The notes: a model not told the origin generated them from the letters alone. A stretch of DNA of 64,000 bases from Oligoflexus sp. (GCF_035712445.1 NZ_DASTAT010000064.1:1-64000), one strand, 5' to 3'. Positions 29,197 to 38,378 are shown, numbered from the stretch's first letter. Translations and numbers: made by a program.

Positions 29197-30978
29197 ATGT
29201 ATGATTTTTCGCTCATCGGCAACTGTCAAATCTCGGCTCTGATCAAACAGGACACCAGTATTGTATGGCTCTGCATGCCAAGGCCGGACTCGGATCCCAT
29301 CTTCGGCAAGCTTTTGGATCCCGACGGCGGATTCTTTTCGATTAGCATGGATGGTCCCGTCCAAAGCGAGCAGTCCTATCGTCCGAACACCGCGATCCTC
29401 GAATCGCGACTCAGCACGGATGATGGACAGAAGATTACCGTGACGGATTTTGCTCCGCGCTTTGAACAGTACGGGCGCATGTATCGTCCGGCGGCTCTGA
29501 TGCGCATCGTCAAACCGGAAGGCGGACGGCCGCGCATTCGCGTCTGCTGCCAGCCCGTGGCCGGTTGGAGCAAGGAGCCTTTGCGCGCCCAGCGCTTCAA
29601 CAGCCATGTGCGTTATGAACATCCGATGGGCAGTCTGCGACTGGTCACCAATATTCCTCTGACCTATCTGATGGACGGCCAATCCTTCTTTCTGGATGAA
29701 CCGGCCTACTTCGCCCTGCTTTGGGATATGCCGCTCGAAGACGACCTTACGCAGGTGGTCCAGGGCTTCATGAGCAAGACCGAGCGCTACTGGCAAACCT
29801 GGGTTAAACACTGCACGATACCCGTGCTCTTTCAAAAGGAAGTCATACGCTCGGCGATCACGCTCAAGCTTCATTGCTATGAAGACACGGGCGCGATCCT
29901 TGCCGCGACCACCACCAGTCTTCCCGAAACATTTGGCAAGGAACGCAACTGGGACTATCGCTTCTGCTGGCTGCGTGACACCTTCTTCACGTTGAGCGCC
30001 TTCAATAACCTCGGGCACTTTGAAGAGATGGAAGGATTCTTCAAATTTTTGATCAACATCGTGCGTTTCGATCACGATCTCGCTCCGGTTTACGCGCTTG
30101 ATCAGAGTCTGCCTCTGCCCGAACGCTGGCATCAGGAGTGGGCTGGTTATATGGACTCACGACCTGTTCGCACAGGCAATGCGGCGGCCCTGCAGCAGCA
30201 GCACGATGCGTATGGGGAGATGATACTGACTCTGGCGCCCATCTATTTTGATGAACGCTTTGTGTCGCTTCGCTCACCCCATCTGAACGTGCTGATGGAC
30301 TGGCTCACCGAACGCTGCATGCAATCCATAGGCCAGCCGGATGCAGGACTCTGGGAACTTCGCGGCACTAAAATTGAGCACACCTTTACCAACCTGATGT
30401 GTTGGGCAGGTCTGGATCGTAGTTTAACGATCCGGCAGGCGGGACAGCTGGGTCCTGCGGCCCAACTTACGATCGACCGTATTGCCGAGGCTCGGCAGAA
30501 GGCCATGGACCATATTAGGGCCGCGACACAGGACCTGGTGGTTTATAATAGTCCTGTGGACAATACACTGGATGCGTCCATGCTCATGATGCCGATTCTG
30601 CGCTTCCCTGATGCGGAGATCAACCAGGCCACTGTGCAGGCCATAGCGTCGAAATTAGGGGCGAAGGGTCTCCGCGAGGATGCCGGCCTGTTGCTCTACC
30701 GTTATCTGCGCGAGGATGACTTTGGTCAGCCGCAGGACGCGTTCCTCGTCTGTTCCTTCTGGCTGGCGCATGCCTATGCTGCGGTCGGCAGGAAAAAAGA
30801 GGGCCGCGACCTTCTGCAGAAGCTGCTTCACTATGCGACGGCTCAGGGCCTTTATCCCGAGCACGTTACGCTGGGACACCCGACCCATCATTCAGGCAAC
30901 TTCCCGCAGACCTATAGTCACGTGGGACTCATCAACGCGGCCTTCGCCCTAAGCCCGAACTGGAGCGAGGTTCTGTAA
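29197..30978 (+). CDS. GH15 glycoside hydrolase (trehalase/glucoamylase type)
   Basis: 593-residue GH15 protein. It begins with MYDFSLIGNCQISALI and IVWLCMPRPDSDPIFG, which are typical of the cytosolic ~600-residue GH15 group, and contains the (alpha/alpha)6-barrel signatures ERNWDYRFCWLRD, GLWELRG and YLPRD-like loops. Members of this group act as trehalase or glucoamylase. Next to otsAB, trehalose cleavage is the more attractive reading, but the sequence alone does not decide. Start: ATG at 29197 with AGAGG seven bases upstream. An open frame extends 163 codons upstream, but that stretch lies antisense to otsA and has no ribosome site. No signal peptide. Confidence 0.9.
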   Translation: MYDFSLIGNCQISALIKQDTSIVWLCMPRPDSDPIFGKLLDPDGGFFSISMDGPVQSEQSYRPNTAILESRLSTDDGQKITVTDFAPRFEQYGRMYRPAALMRIVKPEGGRPRIRVCCQPVAGWSKEPLRAQRFNSHVRYEHPMGSLRLVTNIPLTYLMDGQSFFLDEPAYFALLWDMPLEDDLTQVVQGFMSKTERYWQTWVKHCTIPVLFQKEVIRSAITLKLHCYEDTGAILAATTTSLPETFGKERNWDYRFCWLRDTFFTLSAFNNLGHFEEMEGFFKFLINIVRFDHDLAPVYALDQSLPLPERWHQEWAGYMDSRPVRTGNAAALQQQHDAYGEMILTLAPIYFDERFVSLRSPHLNVLMDWLTERCMQSIGQPDAGLWELRGTKIEHTFTNLMCWAGLDRSLTIRQAGQLGPAAQLTIDRIAEARQKAMDHIRAATQDLVVYNSPVDNTLDASMLMMPILRFPDAEINQATVQAIASKLGAKGLREDAGLLLYRYLREDDFGQPQDAFLVCSFWLAHAYAAVGRKKEGRDLLQKLLHYATAQGLYPEHVTLGHPTHHSGNFPQTYSHVGLINAAFALSPNWSEVL

Positions 30979-31025
30979 TGCGGACTACCGCAGAATGAGG
31001 ATTTTCTTTACGGCGACAGTTTTAT

Positions 31026-31037
31026 TTTGATATAAAA
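31026..31037. repeat. Second copy of TTTGATATAAAA motif
   Basis: Exact 12-base match to the core of the repeat at 29164-29175. The two copies bracket the GH15 gene. It lies in the 197-bp gap before the WD40-like lipoprotein gene's stop codon; the gap otherwise holds only a terminator. Confidence 0.35.
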
Positions 31038-31139
31038 GTAATAGTTCTTCTCGGCAGCCAAGAGTCGCGAAGATGATGGCTCTCTCGACTTCTCCATCAG
31101 ATGAAGATCACTGTCTTCATTGAACTACCTCCAGGGAAT

Positions 31140-31173
31140 GCGCTCCGTAATCGAGCGCGTTTCTTTTCTTCTC
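31140..31173 (+). terminator. Rho-independent terminator
   Basis: Six-base GC stem (GCGCTC/GAGCGC, loop of seven) followed on the + strand by GTTTCTTTTCTTC. It would end transcription from the GH15 gene, although it is about 160 bp downstream of that stop. On the other strand no T tract follows, so the convergent lipoprotein gene is not served by it. Confidence 0.8.
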
Positions 31174-31175
31174 CC

Positions 31176-34100
31176 TTACTTTGTACAGAGCACAGAGAAC
31201 TCAGGCGGAGCGTCCGGGCTTTGGATCCAGGCTTCGAGCCAGCTGCAGAGCTGCGACTGCAGTCGATCAAGGTTCAGGTCCACGATGCGGACCCACGGGC
31301 CGGAACCGACGGCTAAAATGTCGGGATCATGGCTGAGCCCCATGGAATTCAACGAATCCGTGCCTGGAAAGGCCTGAAACTGATGTTCCATGCTTCCTTC
31401 CCGACTACGAACACTGACAAGTCCAGCCTGGGCATAGATGAGGCGTGAGGAATCCGAAGTCCACTGCAGTCCTTTATCAAGATTCGTCGAGGTGAGAGGG
31501 ATGTCCTGGAGTATGGACCACTGGTCTGAATCTCTTTGACCAATGACCAGGCTGCCGCCGCGCAGGGCGGCAAAGCGTGTTCCGTCGGGTGCAAAGCTGA
31601 AGCGGGATAGGTTTGCCGGTGCGGCCAGGGCTTCTTCCACCCACTGGCCGCTTTGGTTTCTAAAAATGCGCGCCTTCTGCTGGGCGTCACCGATGGCGAG
31701 TCGTGCGCCATCGCGCGTCCACTCGATCCATCTCAGTTTTTGCAGGGGCGGCAGCCCTGCTTCCGTAACGAGGCTGCCATCCGGCGTTACGACCAACGCC
31801 CGACCGACATGACCTTTCATAAGCCGCACCAGAATCCGCGGAGATCCGGGCAGGCGCACGAGCGCATCGAAGCCCGGACGTTCGCCCGATTCAAACGGGA
31901 TGGTTATGGTAAGTTCTTTCCTATTGGAATTTTGAAACCAAAAAGCCAAAACGCCTTTTCCTGCAGTCAGCATATGCTCGTTGTCAAAGGCCAGGGCCGC
32001 ATCACGCCACGCGGCGCTCGCCACACCTTCAAGGCTGAGGTTTGCGTCCATCTCGCCCTTCCGCGTCCATAGTCGCGACGTGAAATCCTCGGCGCTCGAT
32101 ACGAAAAGATTCCATTCAGTAAGAAACCTGACCTCATTGATTTGCGCTGTGTGCCCGATCCATTCCTGAAGCTTCTGACCGCTTCGATCCCAGAGTCGAA
32201 TCACGCCATCGAACCCGGCAGTGAAAAGGGTTTCGCCCTCCTCACGTCCGTCTTCGAAACGGCTGACCACGACCTGGCTGCGATCACCGCGAATCTGCGG
32301 CAACGGCGTGCGCTGCGACCAAAAACGCAGACGCGAGCCGGTCATCGTCACGAAATTCTTCCTGTCCTGATCACAGCGCACCGCAAAGGATGTGCGCTGC
32401 GTTCCGAGCGGCCAGTCCCCGAGCTTTTTAAATCCAGGCTCGGCTGCGTCCTGCCATTCCCAGTAACTGAGGCTGCGATCATCCTGCATCCAAAGGCCGC
32501 GCTGACAGGGATCGACCTTCCAATTCCGCAGGTTTTCCCAGGAAAAACCACTAAATTTCAGAGGCTGCAAAGTCTTCCCGGGGACCGTGGACCATTCATA
32601 GAAACGGCCGCCGCGTTCCATGAGGCCCGTGCTGCCATCACCCCAGGCCTGCACATACTGAAGCTTGATGCCGCTCGCTGATTCGGTCGGAATCTCTCCC
32701 GACGCGCTGTCGATATCCTTCCAAAGCACGCCGGGACTCCACGAAATCAGGCGTCCGTCTTTCAAAAGAACGATGAGACGCTGCGTTGCGCCGCCTCCGG
32801 CAAAGGACAGTCCTGCAACGGAAAGTTCGTCGCTTTTATCGGTCTGGACCCACGCTTCACCGCTCGTGCTCCAGAGCTTGATCACGCTATCGCCATCAAC
32901 CGTCGCAATGCGTGATCCATCGGCCGCCACCGCCAGCTGCCTATTGTTAAAGGATGTCAGCCTCTGCGTGAGCGTCAGCCCTTCAGGTCCTGCGTTCACG
33001 ACTGCCGGTTCGGAGTTGGGGAAGGTGATCACCATCTGCCTCGTCCCGGGGATCCACTGCAGAGCATCGGGCTCGGAATTGATATCCTTGTGATCCATCC
33101 AGCGGAGTTTCATCGGCTCGGAAAACTTTGCGTCGACCAACTGCATGACCCAAAGATCTTCAGCCGTGCCGAGCGCCAGGCTTTTAGTGGCAGGCGACCA
33201 GTCCGCTGCCCAGGCGTAAGGCACGGGAATTTTTTGCAGCAGCTGACCCCGCGCGGACCAAAGCGAAAGATCGGCATCGGAAAGCACCAGCCACGGGCTG
33301 TCAGGGCTCTGGTCCACGGCCCACGCTTGATTCCCCGTACTGGCAAGATTCGCACGCTGATATTCCTGAAGATAGGGCGCGGCCCCCAGGATGCCATCGA
33401 CGAGTTTGGCCCGCACCTGGTTCTTTTCCTTGTCGATGCTGAGGCGCTGATAATCGCTGAGCGCGCGCAGAAGACTTTGTCCCGCTTCCCAGCCCTTTTC
33501 ATTTTTTTCGGCCAGGGCCTGGTCCACGCGCGCTGAAATCCCCTGCAGCAGATCGCGGCGTACGATGTCGATCACCTGCTGCAAAGCTTCGGAGCTATTC
33601 CCCGCCGCGTCTTTCGCTTCGGCTTTTAAAACCCAGCGACCCTGATCCGGCATCGGCAGGCTGACTTCACCGGCTACGGTTTGCCAGTTTTGCGGATTCT
33701 CACACTGAGTGTGATCCATAGGCTGAAGGCACCAGCGAAGTAGCGCCGGATGCGGGTCCACGATTTTCAAAAGCAGCAACGCCCCCGGCGGCATGTCGAG
33801 GTCCTTCCCAGGCTGCGGAGCAGGCGTAAGGCTAAGGGCAGGAGCCTGCCGATCTATAATGAAAGGGCAGGATTCCTCGACTTCAGCCAGGGCCGAACGC
33901 GGATTCTGCAAAAGATTTTTCTGTTTTAAGAATAACTGACCCGGACCATCAGGCCAGGCCTCGGGCCAGAGCAGGGTTTTCCCGGCACTTTCGAGCGAGA
34001 AGTTCTGCTCCGCCTCACGCCCCTCAGCATTGAAGAGCCGCGGGGCGAAAGCCCAGGCTTCCAGTCCGTCCGCAGCGTTCACCTCAAGCGGCAGCTGAAA

Positions 34101-34517
34101 ACGGCCGTTTTGAATCCAGGGATCAGGACAGCGCAAGCGCACGCGGGCCTGGCTGTTATCCTGCAAACGCACGAAGGCCAAGGAAGGATCATCCTGGGTT
34201 TTAACCAATGCGCTCCAGCTGCGATCCTGGGCCAGGGAACGAATCACGATCCGGCCCGTGCCGCGGGTGTTCACGCAGTGCTTTTCACTGACCGGCAAGG
34301 CCGGCGGAAGATTGCCGGCTGCATTCAATTCCAGCGCACGCGCATCGAGCTGCTCCATGGCTGCCAGCTCCTGCCCCTGCGGATCGAGCACCTTGATCCA
34401 AGGCCCGCCGTCACGGGCGGATTCACCACAGTCCAGAATCCGCGAGTTCAGCCGATTGCTCAGCTTCTCGCAGCTCATAAGGAAGGGAAAGGTCAGGAGA
34501 AGCAGCAGCATTCGCAT
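31176..34517 (-). CDS. Large WD40-like repeat lipoprotein
   Basis: 1113-residue lipoprotein. A short signal peptide ends in lipobox FLMSC (Cys 16). Residues about 25-330 contain Ig/beta-sandwich-like stretches ending in a segment resembling LKAEAKDAAGNSSEA, as in bacterial surface repeats. From about 370 onward repeating WD40-type blades are visible, with IRLWDRSGQ, SRLWTRKG, IKLWSTSG and LRFWSQRT; the best-preserved blade has EWIGHTAQINEVRFL. Two seven-bladed propellers would fit the length. Beta-propellers of this kind bind proteins or polymers; no catalytic motif is seen. It follows the 34531-35142 gene by 13 bases and is probably co-transcribed with it. Confidence 0.85.
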   Translation of the reverse strand: MRMLLLLLTFPFLMSCEKLSNRLNSRILDCGESARDGGPWIKVLDPQGQELAAMEQLDARALELNAAGNLPPALPVSEKHCVNTRGTGRIVIRSLAQDRSWSALVKTQDDPSLAFVRLQDNSQARVRLRCPDPWIQNGRFQLPLEVNAADGLEAWAFAPRLFNAEGREAEQNFSLESAGKTLLWPEAWPDGPGQLFLKQKNLLQNPRSALAEVEESCPFIIDRQAPALSLTPAPQPGKDLDMPPGALLLLKIVDPHPALLRWCLQPMDHTQCENPQNWQTVAGEVSLPMPDQGRWVLKAEAKDAAGNSSEALQQVIDIVRRDLLQGISARVDQALAEKNEKGWEAGQSLLRALSDYQRLSIDKEKNQVRAKLVDGILGAAPYLQEYQRANLASTGNQAWAVDQSPDSPWLVLSDADLSLWSARGQLLQKIPVPYAWAADWSPATKSLALGTAEDLWVMQLVDAKFSEPMKLRWMDHKDINSEPDALQWIPGTRQMVITFPNSEPAVVNAGPEGLTLTQRLTSFNNRQLAVAADGSRIATVDGDSVIKLWSTSGEAWVQTDKSDELSVAGLSFAGGGATQRLIVLLKDGRLISWSPGVLWKDIDSASGEIPTESASGIKLQYVQAWGDGSTGLMERGGRFYEWSTVPGKTLQPLKFSGFSWENLRNWKVDPCQRGLWMQDDRSLSYWEWQDAAEPGFKKLGDWPLGTQRTSFAVRCDQDRKNFVTMTGSRLRFWSQRTPLPQIRGDRSQVVVSRFEDGREEGETLFTAGFDGVIRLWDRSGQKLQEWIGHTAQINEVRFLTEWNLFVSSAEDFTSRLWTRKGEMDANLSLEGVASAAWRDAALAFDNEHMLTAGKGVLAFWFQNSNRKELTITIPFESGERPGFDALVRLPGSPRILVRLMKGHVGRALVVTPDGSLVTEAGLPPLQKLRWIEWTRDGARLAIGDAQQKARIFRNQSGQWVEEALAAPANLSRFSFAPDGTRFAALRGGSLVIGQRDSDQWSILQDIPLTSTNLDKGLQWTSDSSRLIYAQAGLVSVRSREGSMEHQFQAFPGTDSLNSMGLSHDPDILAVGSGPWVRIVDLNLDRLQSQLCSWLEAWIQSPDAPPEFSVLCTK

Positions 34518-34530
34518 GGTTTCGCCTCGA

Positions 34531-35142
34531 TTAGCAGGGATCCAGATTCACCAGCAGGGAATTCAAACTCACTTCGGTGAACTCGAACGTTTGCGGATCA
34601 CTCCACACCGTCGCACGCAGATCCTCGAAGCGAAGTGTCAACTGATTGCCACACACGGTGTTGGATTCCACCTGGGCGTCGAAGAAATTGCCGCTGTCCA
34701 CGCGGGATTTGCCGAGCTTCCAGTATTTATCGAAGCCGTCCTTCTGATTGGTGCCTGTGACCGTGGTCAGGCCCTGAACCTTCAGTTCGATCGTGCCCTT
34801 TTCGGAACCGATGTAGGCGTTGTTCACATTCACCGCGAAATCTCTGATTTTAAAGCGTCCGCCATCGGTCAGCGTCACGGTTCCGGGGCAGCGGGCTTCC
34901 ACGCGGTATTCGTTGCCCGTATTGGTCGTGCCCACGCTGTTCATCGCATTGCTGGCATTGAAATCCACCACCAGGGTCCGGCCGCTCATGTAGAGATTGG
35001 CGGAAGACCGTTTCTCCCAACTGCCACCCTCCTGAGAACGGTACTCACAGTTGAAATTGGCTGATTGAATCTGGGGGTCGGCCCGACCTACTTCAGCACC
35101 AGCCACTACAAAAAACACCGCAGTCCATAAGGCAGCTTTCAT
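34531..35142 (-). CDS. Secreted protein of unknown function
   Basis: 203-residue protein with an N-terminal signal peptide (MKAALWTAVFFVVAGAEVGRA, cleavage about residue 21). The mature part is beta-rich, with four cysteines (NCEYRS, ARCPG, NTVCGN and the final DPC) that could form two disulfides. I do not recognise the family. It is the first gene of a pair with the WD40-like lipoprotein (13-bp gap), so the two may act together in the periplasm or at the outer membrane. Confidence 0.75.
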   Translation of the reverse strand: MKAALWTAVFFVVAGAEVGRADPQIQSANFNCEYRSQEGGSWEKRSSANLYMSGRTLVVDFNASNAMNSVGTTNTGNEYRVEARCPGTVTLTDGGRFKIRDFAVNVNNAYIGSEKGTIELKVQGLTTVTGTNQKDGFDKYWKLGKSRVDSGNFFDAQVESNTVCGNQLTLRFEDLRATVWSDPQTFEFTEVSLNSLLVNLDPC

Positions 35143-35351
35143 CGCTCAACTCCTCATCCAATCCAGGGTTCACTCATTTACGAGGGTCAGCTTATACCGA
35201 ATTTGGGTGCCCATAAACAAGACAAGATTGTTTGTCTCGCGGACATTTTCTCCATCACTAGCGACTACATCAAAAAGTTAAGGCTGGTCTTGCAGAGAAA
35301 CTCGCACTATTCTCGCCACCGATTCTGCATCATCTGCAAAGAGGCCCTTGG

Positions 35352-36212
35352 ATGTCCCCTGATTGGCTTGCGCTCGAATCCCTGTCTTTTACGGAGAGTC
35401 TCGTCTTCCTGGCCACCTATGCCTGGCCGCTTTTTGTTGCGGCAGCCATTGCCGGACTGGTTGATTCCATCGGAGGCGGAGGCGGGCTGATCACGATTCC
35501 GACCTTTCTGAATCTGGGCGTACCAGCCCCGCTGCTCCTGGGCTGCAACAAATGCGTATCGACGCTGGGGTCCTTGCCGGCGGTCCTGCGCTATCGTCGC
35601 GCGCGACTTCTGCCCGACCTGCCGCGCGCGCGTTGGGTGAGGCTCTTTATAGGTGCAGCCCTGTGTTCAACAGTCGGGGCCTGGCTTTCGCAGCAGAAGT
35701 TGATCCTCGATAATCTGCATTTCATGGTGCCTGTCCTTCTTTTCAGCGTGATGGGTTTCATGCTGAAACGCTGGTTTTGGGATGAACGCAGGATGAAGCG
35801 CGTCGCGACGCTGGGGCCAGCCGATGTGGATCCCGTGCATCCGATTGAAGTCGCTCTGCGGCGACCGACCGCACGGACGGGCATCGCAGGGATTGCGCTT
35901 TATGATGGGCTCTTTGGTCCGGGCACAGGAACTTTCTTCCTGACACTTTTCGAAGGACTGGGACTGAAGACGGTCAGCGCCAATGCGATTACGAAAATTT
36001 TCAACCTCGCATCGAATACCGGAGCCATCGTCTGGTTTGGTCTGCATGGGAAAGTCATTTGGCCGCTCGGGCTTTCAGGGGCCGTCTTTTATCTTTGCGG
36101 CAATTACATCGGCGCGGGTTTGGTTCTGCGCCGCGGTCAGGGGCTGGTGCGTGTGGTGGTTCTTCTCGCGACTTCAGGCTTACTGATCAAACATCTTTTG
36201 CGGTATGTTTGA
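35352..36212 (+). CDS. TSUP-family permease (TauE/SafE, YfcA-like)
   Basis: 286-residue inner-membrane protein with about eight hydrophobic helices and the internal duplication of the family: GLVDSIGGGGGLITIPTFL in the first half and GLFGPGTGTFFLTLF in the second. This family moves sulfite, sulfonates or other organic anions. The start has AGAGG seven bases upstream. The CDF metal transporter gene starts 18 bases after its stop, suggesting an operon. Substrate unknown. Confidence 0.92.
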   Translation: MSPDWLALESLSFTESLVFLATYAWPLFVAAAIAGLVDSIGGGGGLITIPTFLNLGVPAPLLLGCNKCVSTLGSLPAVLRYRRARLLPDLPRARWVRLFIGAALCSTVGAWLSQQKLILDNLHFMVPVLLFSVMGFMLKRWFWDERRMKRVATLGPADVDPVHPIEVALRRPTARTGIAGIALYDGLFGPGTGTFFLTLFEGLGLKTVSANAITKIFNLASNTGAIVWFGLHGKVIWPLGLSGAVFYLCGNYIGAGLVLRRGQGLVRVVVLLATSGLLIKHLLRYV

Positions 36213-36230
36213 TAGAGGAGGATCTCTTGC

Positions 36231-37118
36231 ATGGCACTGAAGCAGGCATTTCTATTGAGTCTTGGGCTGATGCTGTTCAAGCTCCTGGGGTTTTATCTCT
36301 CCGGCTCCATGATCGTTCTGGCGAGTTTTTATGACTCCTTAACAGACAGCCTCGTGTCCTATCTCAACTTCATCTTCTATCGCAAAGCCCGCGAAAAGGC
36401 CGATCCGCAGCATCCTTTCGGTCATGGTGGATTTGAAGTTGTCAGCAGTCTGGTGCAGGGGATATTGATAACCATTCTCGCCTGTCTTCTGGCCTATCAG
36501 TCCATCGCGCAGCTTATGCACCGCACGCAGCCGAATCTTGATACCGGCGCCATGCCCTATGTTTTAGGGATCATGATCGTCTCTGCATTCTCCGGATTTG
36601 GCATTCAGTGGTTTCTGGGTCGTTTTGAAAGGGATCTGGCCGAGCAGGGTGAAATCTCGTTAACCGTTTCATCGGACCGCGCGCATTATCTTTCGGATTT
36701 CTACACGAATGGCCTCGGGGCGCTTGGGCTGCTTTCCGTCTATTGGTTCAAGAGCACGACTCTCGACAGCATCCTCGGGCTGGTCGGTTCCCTCTTCCTT
36801 TTCAAAACCGCGTGGCCTCTTCTCGTCAGCACCTTCACGCACATCATGCATGTCGAAGCCGAACCCGAGGTGCAGGAAGAAATTCTGCGCCTCGCCCTGG
36901 GCACCAACGGCTTTGTCGAAGGCATCCATCGTCTCCGCACGCGCCGCCTCGGTCCCAACCTCTTCATCGACTTTCATCTGAAACTCCCCGCCGCCATGCC
37001 CCTCGCCGAGGCGCATCGTTTGGGGGACGAAGTGGAAGCGCGGATCATGCAGCGCTTTCCACGGGCGGATGTTTTGATTCATTTGGATCCGGATGATCTG
37101 CCGGATGAGGATGTGTGA
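36231..37118 (+). CDS. Cation diffusion facilitator (FieF/ZitB-type metal exporter)
   Basis: 295-residue CDF transporter that exports divalent metal by proton antiport. The site residues are visible: YDSLTDSL in helix 2 (DxxxD, as in FieF), HPFGHGGFE between helices, and HYLSDFY in helix 5 (HxxxD). The C-terminal cytosolic ferredoxin-like domain (about 205-290) holds the expected beta-alpha-beta pattern. DxxxD plus HxxxD is the FieF arrangement, so Zn2+/Fe2+ is the likely substrate. GAGGAGG lies upstream of the ATG. Probably co-transcribed with the preceding TSUP permease. Confidence 0.94.
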   Translation: MALKQAFLLSLGLMLFKLLGFYLSGSMIVLASFYDSLTDSLVSYLNFIFYRKAREKADPQHPFGHGGFEVVSSLVQGILITILACLLAYQSIAQLMHRTQPNLDTGAMPYVLGIMIVSAFSGFGIQWFLGRFERDLAEQGEISLTVSSDRAHYLSDFYTNGLGALGLLSVYWFKSTTLDSILGLVGSLFLFKTAWPLLVSTFTHIMHVEAEPEVQEEILRLALGTNGFVEGIHRLRTRRLGPNLFIDFHLKLPAAMPLAEAHRLGDEVEARIMQRFPRADVLIHLDPDDLPDEDV

Positions 37119-37423
37119 GTTCTGTTCAGCCCTAATGTTCCGTAAGAATTATGCAGCTTTTCCCGGATGGACCAAAACGGGCCCTTTTCTATCTCCAGGA
37201 CATTCCAGGCAAAGCCCCTCGACCCCCATGTGCAGCCCCGGCGGAAAAGCTTAAAAGCGCGGCCCTGTCGTTAGCCGCAACAGTTCGCATTCTGTGCAAG
37301 TAAGCCCAGGATATCTCTCCATTTTCCATTTCGTCAAAATGTCAGTCAACGTCTGAACCGCAGGCAGTTTATTCGCCCGCGTAAGAACTTTTCCTCCTGC
37401 AATTTCCACAGCTTATATACGAT

Positions 37424-37439
37424 TGGCACGCCATTTGTA
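37424..37439 (+). promoter_or_regulatory. Sigma-54-type promoter element (upstream copy)
   Basis: TGGCACGCCATTTGTA matches the -24/-12 consensus TGGCACG-N4-TTGCW except that the -12 GC is GT. GG-N10-GT spacing is exact. It lies 92 bp before the sugar transferase start codon. Confidence 0.4.
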
Positions 37440-37440
37440 C

Positions 37441-37456
37441 TGGCTCTCTTCTTGCA
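37441..37456 (+). promoter_or_regulatory. Sigma-54-type promoter element (downstream copy)
   Basis: TGGCTCTCTTCTTGCA has the invariant GG and GC dinucleotides exactly ten bases apart and a full TTGCA at -12. It would start transcription around 37468, about 63 bases before the sugar transferase ATG. Confidence 0.5.
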
Positions 37457-37530
37457 AATCTGACGTAGGGTTTTTCTCAAACACACGTCGTCCTTTTTTC
37501 CCGGACGGCGAACGCAAGAGGGTCTGCACC

Positions 37531-38295
37531 ATGCATGCACAGGTTCAACACCAGGAGATTTCTCGAGGAACGTACGCGTCTCCCCGTCCTGCGAAGCGCC
37601 GCTACGAGCGTCGCCACGGTTCGCGAATCGAACGTGATGAACAGCCGGTTCGTCGTTTCACGCCCGGAAGAATTCCTGTGGTCAGAAGGCAGCCGCATGT
37701 GGAAAAATTAACAAGAACTTTGGATGTGGTGGGCGCGCTGGTCGGTCTGATTCTGGCGGCTCCTGTCCTTTTGTTGAGCATGGCTTTAATCAAGCTGACC
37801 AGTCGTGGTCCCATCTTTTTCTGTCAAATCCGTGTGGGAGAAGGCGGACGCCTCTTCCGTATGTATAAGCTCCGGACCATGGTCGTGGACGCGGAAAGAC
37901 AAAGACGTGCGCTGCTGCATCGCAATGAAATGAGCGGCCCGGTGTTCAAGATTCGTCGGGATCCAAGGATCACCTGGGTTGGCCAGTACCTTCGTAAGTT
38001 CAGCATTGATGAAATGCCCCAGTTCTGGAACGTCTTGAAGGGTGAAATGAGCCTCGTCGGCCCGCGCCCTCCCCTGCCGCGCGAAGTGAAGAAATACAAG
38101 CGCTGGCAGCTGCAAAGACTGATGGTCAAGCCCGGCCTCACCTGTCTCTGGCAGGTCAGCGGTCGCAACACCATTGGCTTTGAAGACTGGGTTCGCCTGG
38201 ATATTCGCTACATCCGCACCCGCTCCTTCTGGGTCGATATGAAAATCATCCTGCAAACTTTCAAAGTTATCTTCATAAGGCCGGACGGAGCCTGA
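37531..38295 (+). CDS. Priming sugar transferase (ExoY/WcaJ C-terminal type)
   Basis: 254-residue polyprenyl-phosphate sugar-1-phosphate transferase, the enzyme that starts exopolysaccharide repeat units on the inner membrane. A basic, disordered N-terminus (1-55) precedes one hydrophobic helix (about 64-86), then the catalytic core with RVGEGGRLFRMYKLRTM, LRKFSIDEMPQFWNVLKGEMSLVGPRP (split here by eye) and KPGLTCLWQVSGRN, all characteristic. It lacks the N-terminal four-helix part of full WcaJ, so it is ExoY-sized. ATG at 37531 has AGAGGG about eight bases upstream; frames opening earlier lack one. A sigma-54-like promoter pair precedes it. It is separated from the export genes at 50356-56266. 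Confidence 0.94.
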   Translation: MHAQVQHQEISRGTYASPRPAKRRYERRHGSRIERDEQPVRRFTPGRIPVVRRQPHVEKLTRTLDVVGALVGLILAAPVLLLSMALIKLTSRGPIFFCQIRVGEGGRLFRMYKLRTMVVDAERQRRALLHRNEMSGPVFKIRRDPRITWVGQYLRKFSIDEMPQFWNVLKGEMSLVGPRPPLPREVKKYKRWQLQRLMVKPGLTCLWQVSGRNTIGFEDWVRLDIRYIRTRSFWVDMKIILQTFKVIFIRPDGA

Positions 38296-38305
38296 TACCA
38301 TAGAG

Positions 38306-38346
38306 GAACGGTCACCTGCCTGGACAAGGTTCCAGGCTCGCCGTTC
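38306..38346 (+). terminator. Stem-loop after the sugar transferase gene
   Basis: Interrupted stem: GAACGG pairs with CCGTTC and GCCTGG with CCAGGC around an eight-base loop, followed by a weak TTCGTCCC tract. It may be an attenuator or partial terminator before the next gene. Confidence 0.5.
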
Positions 38347-38378
38347 TTCGTCCCATCACGATCGACAAGGATGTCATC

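Larger units (their letters stand above)
37119..37530. other. 412-bp non-coding leader region
   Basis: No protein or RNA gene is seen between the CDF exporter stop and the sugar transferase start. The right-hand 110 bp contain two sigma-54-like promoter elements listed separately. The left 300 bp have no convincing terminator for the exporter, only a four-base stem at about 37169-37188 followed by CCCTTTTCT. I could not match any riboswitch consensus; an upstream activator site is expected if the sigma-54 elements are real. Confidence 0.6.

Noticed and set aside
35220..35238. AGACAA/TTGTCT inverted repeat before the TSUP gene
   Set aside because: Six-base arms with no T tract and no second copy; too weak to call an operator or terminator.
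37119..37420. Possible cyclic-di-GMP or other riboswitch before the sugar transferase
   Set aside because: I could not match any conserved riboswitch core, and the probable promoters lie downstream of this stretch.
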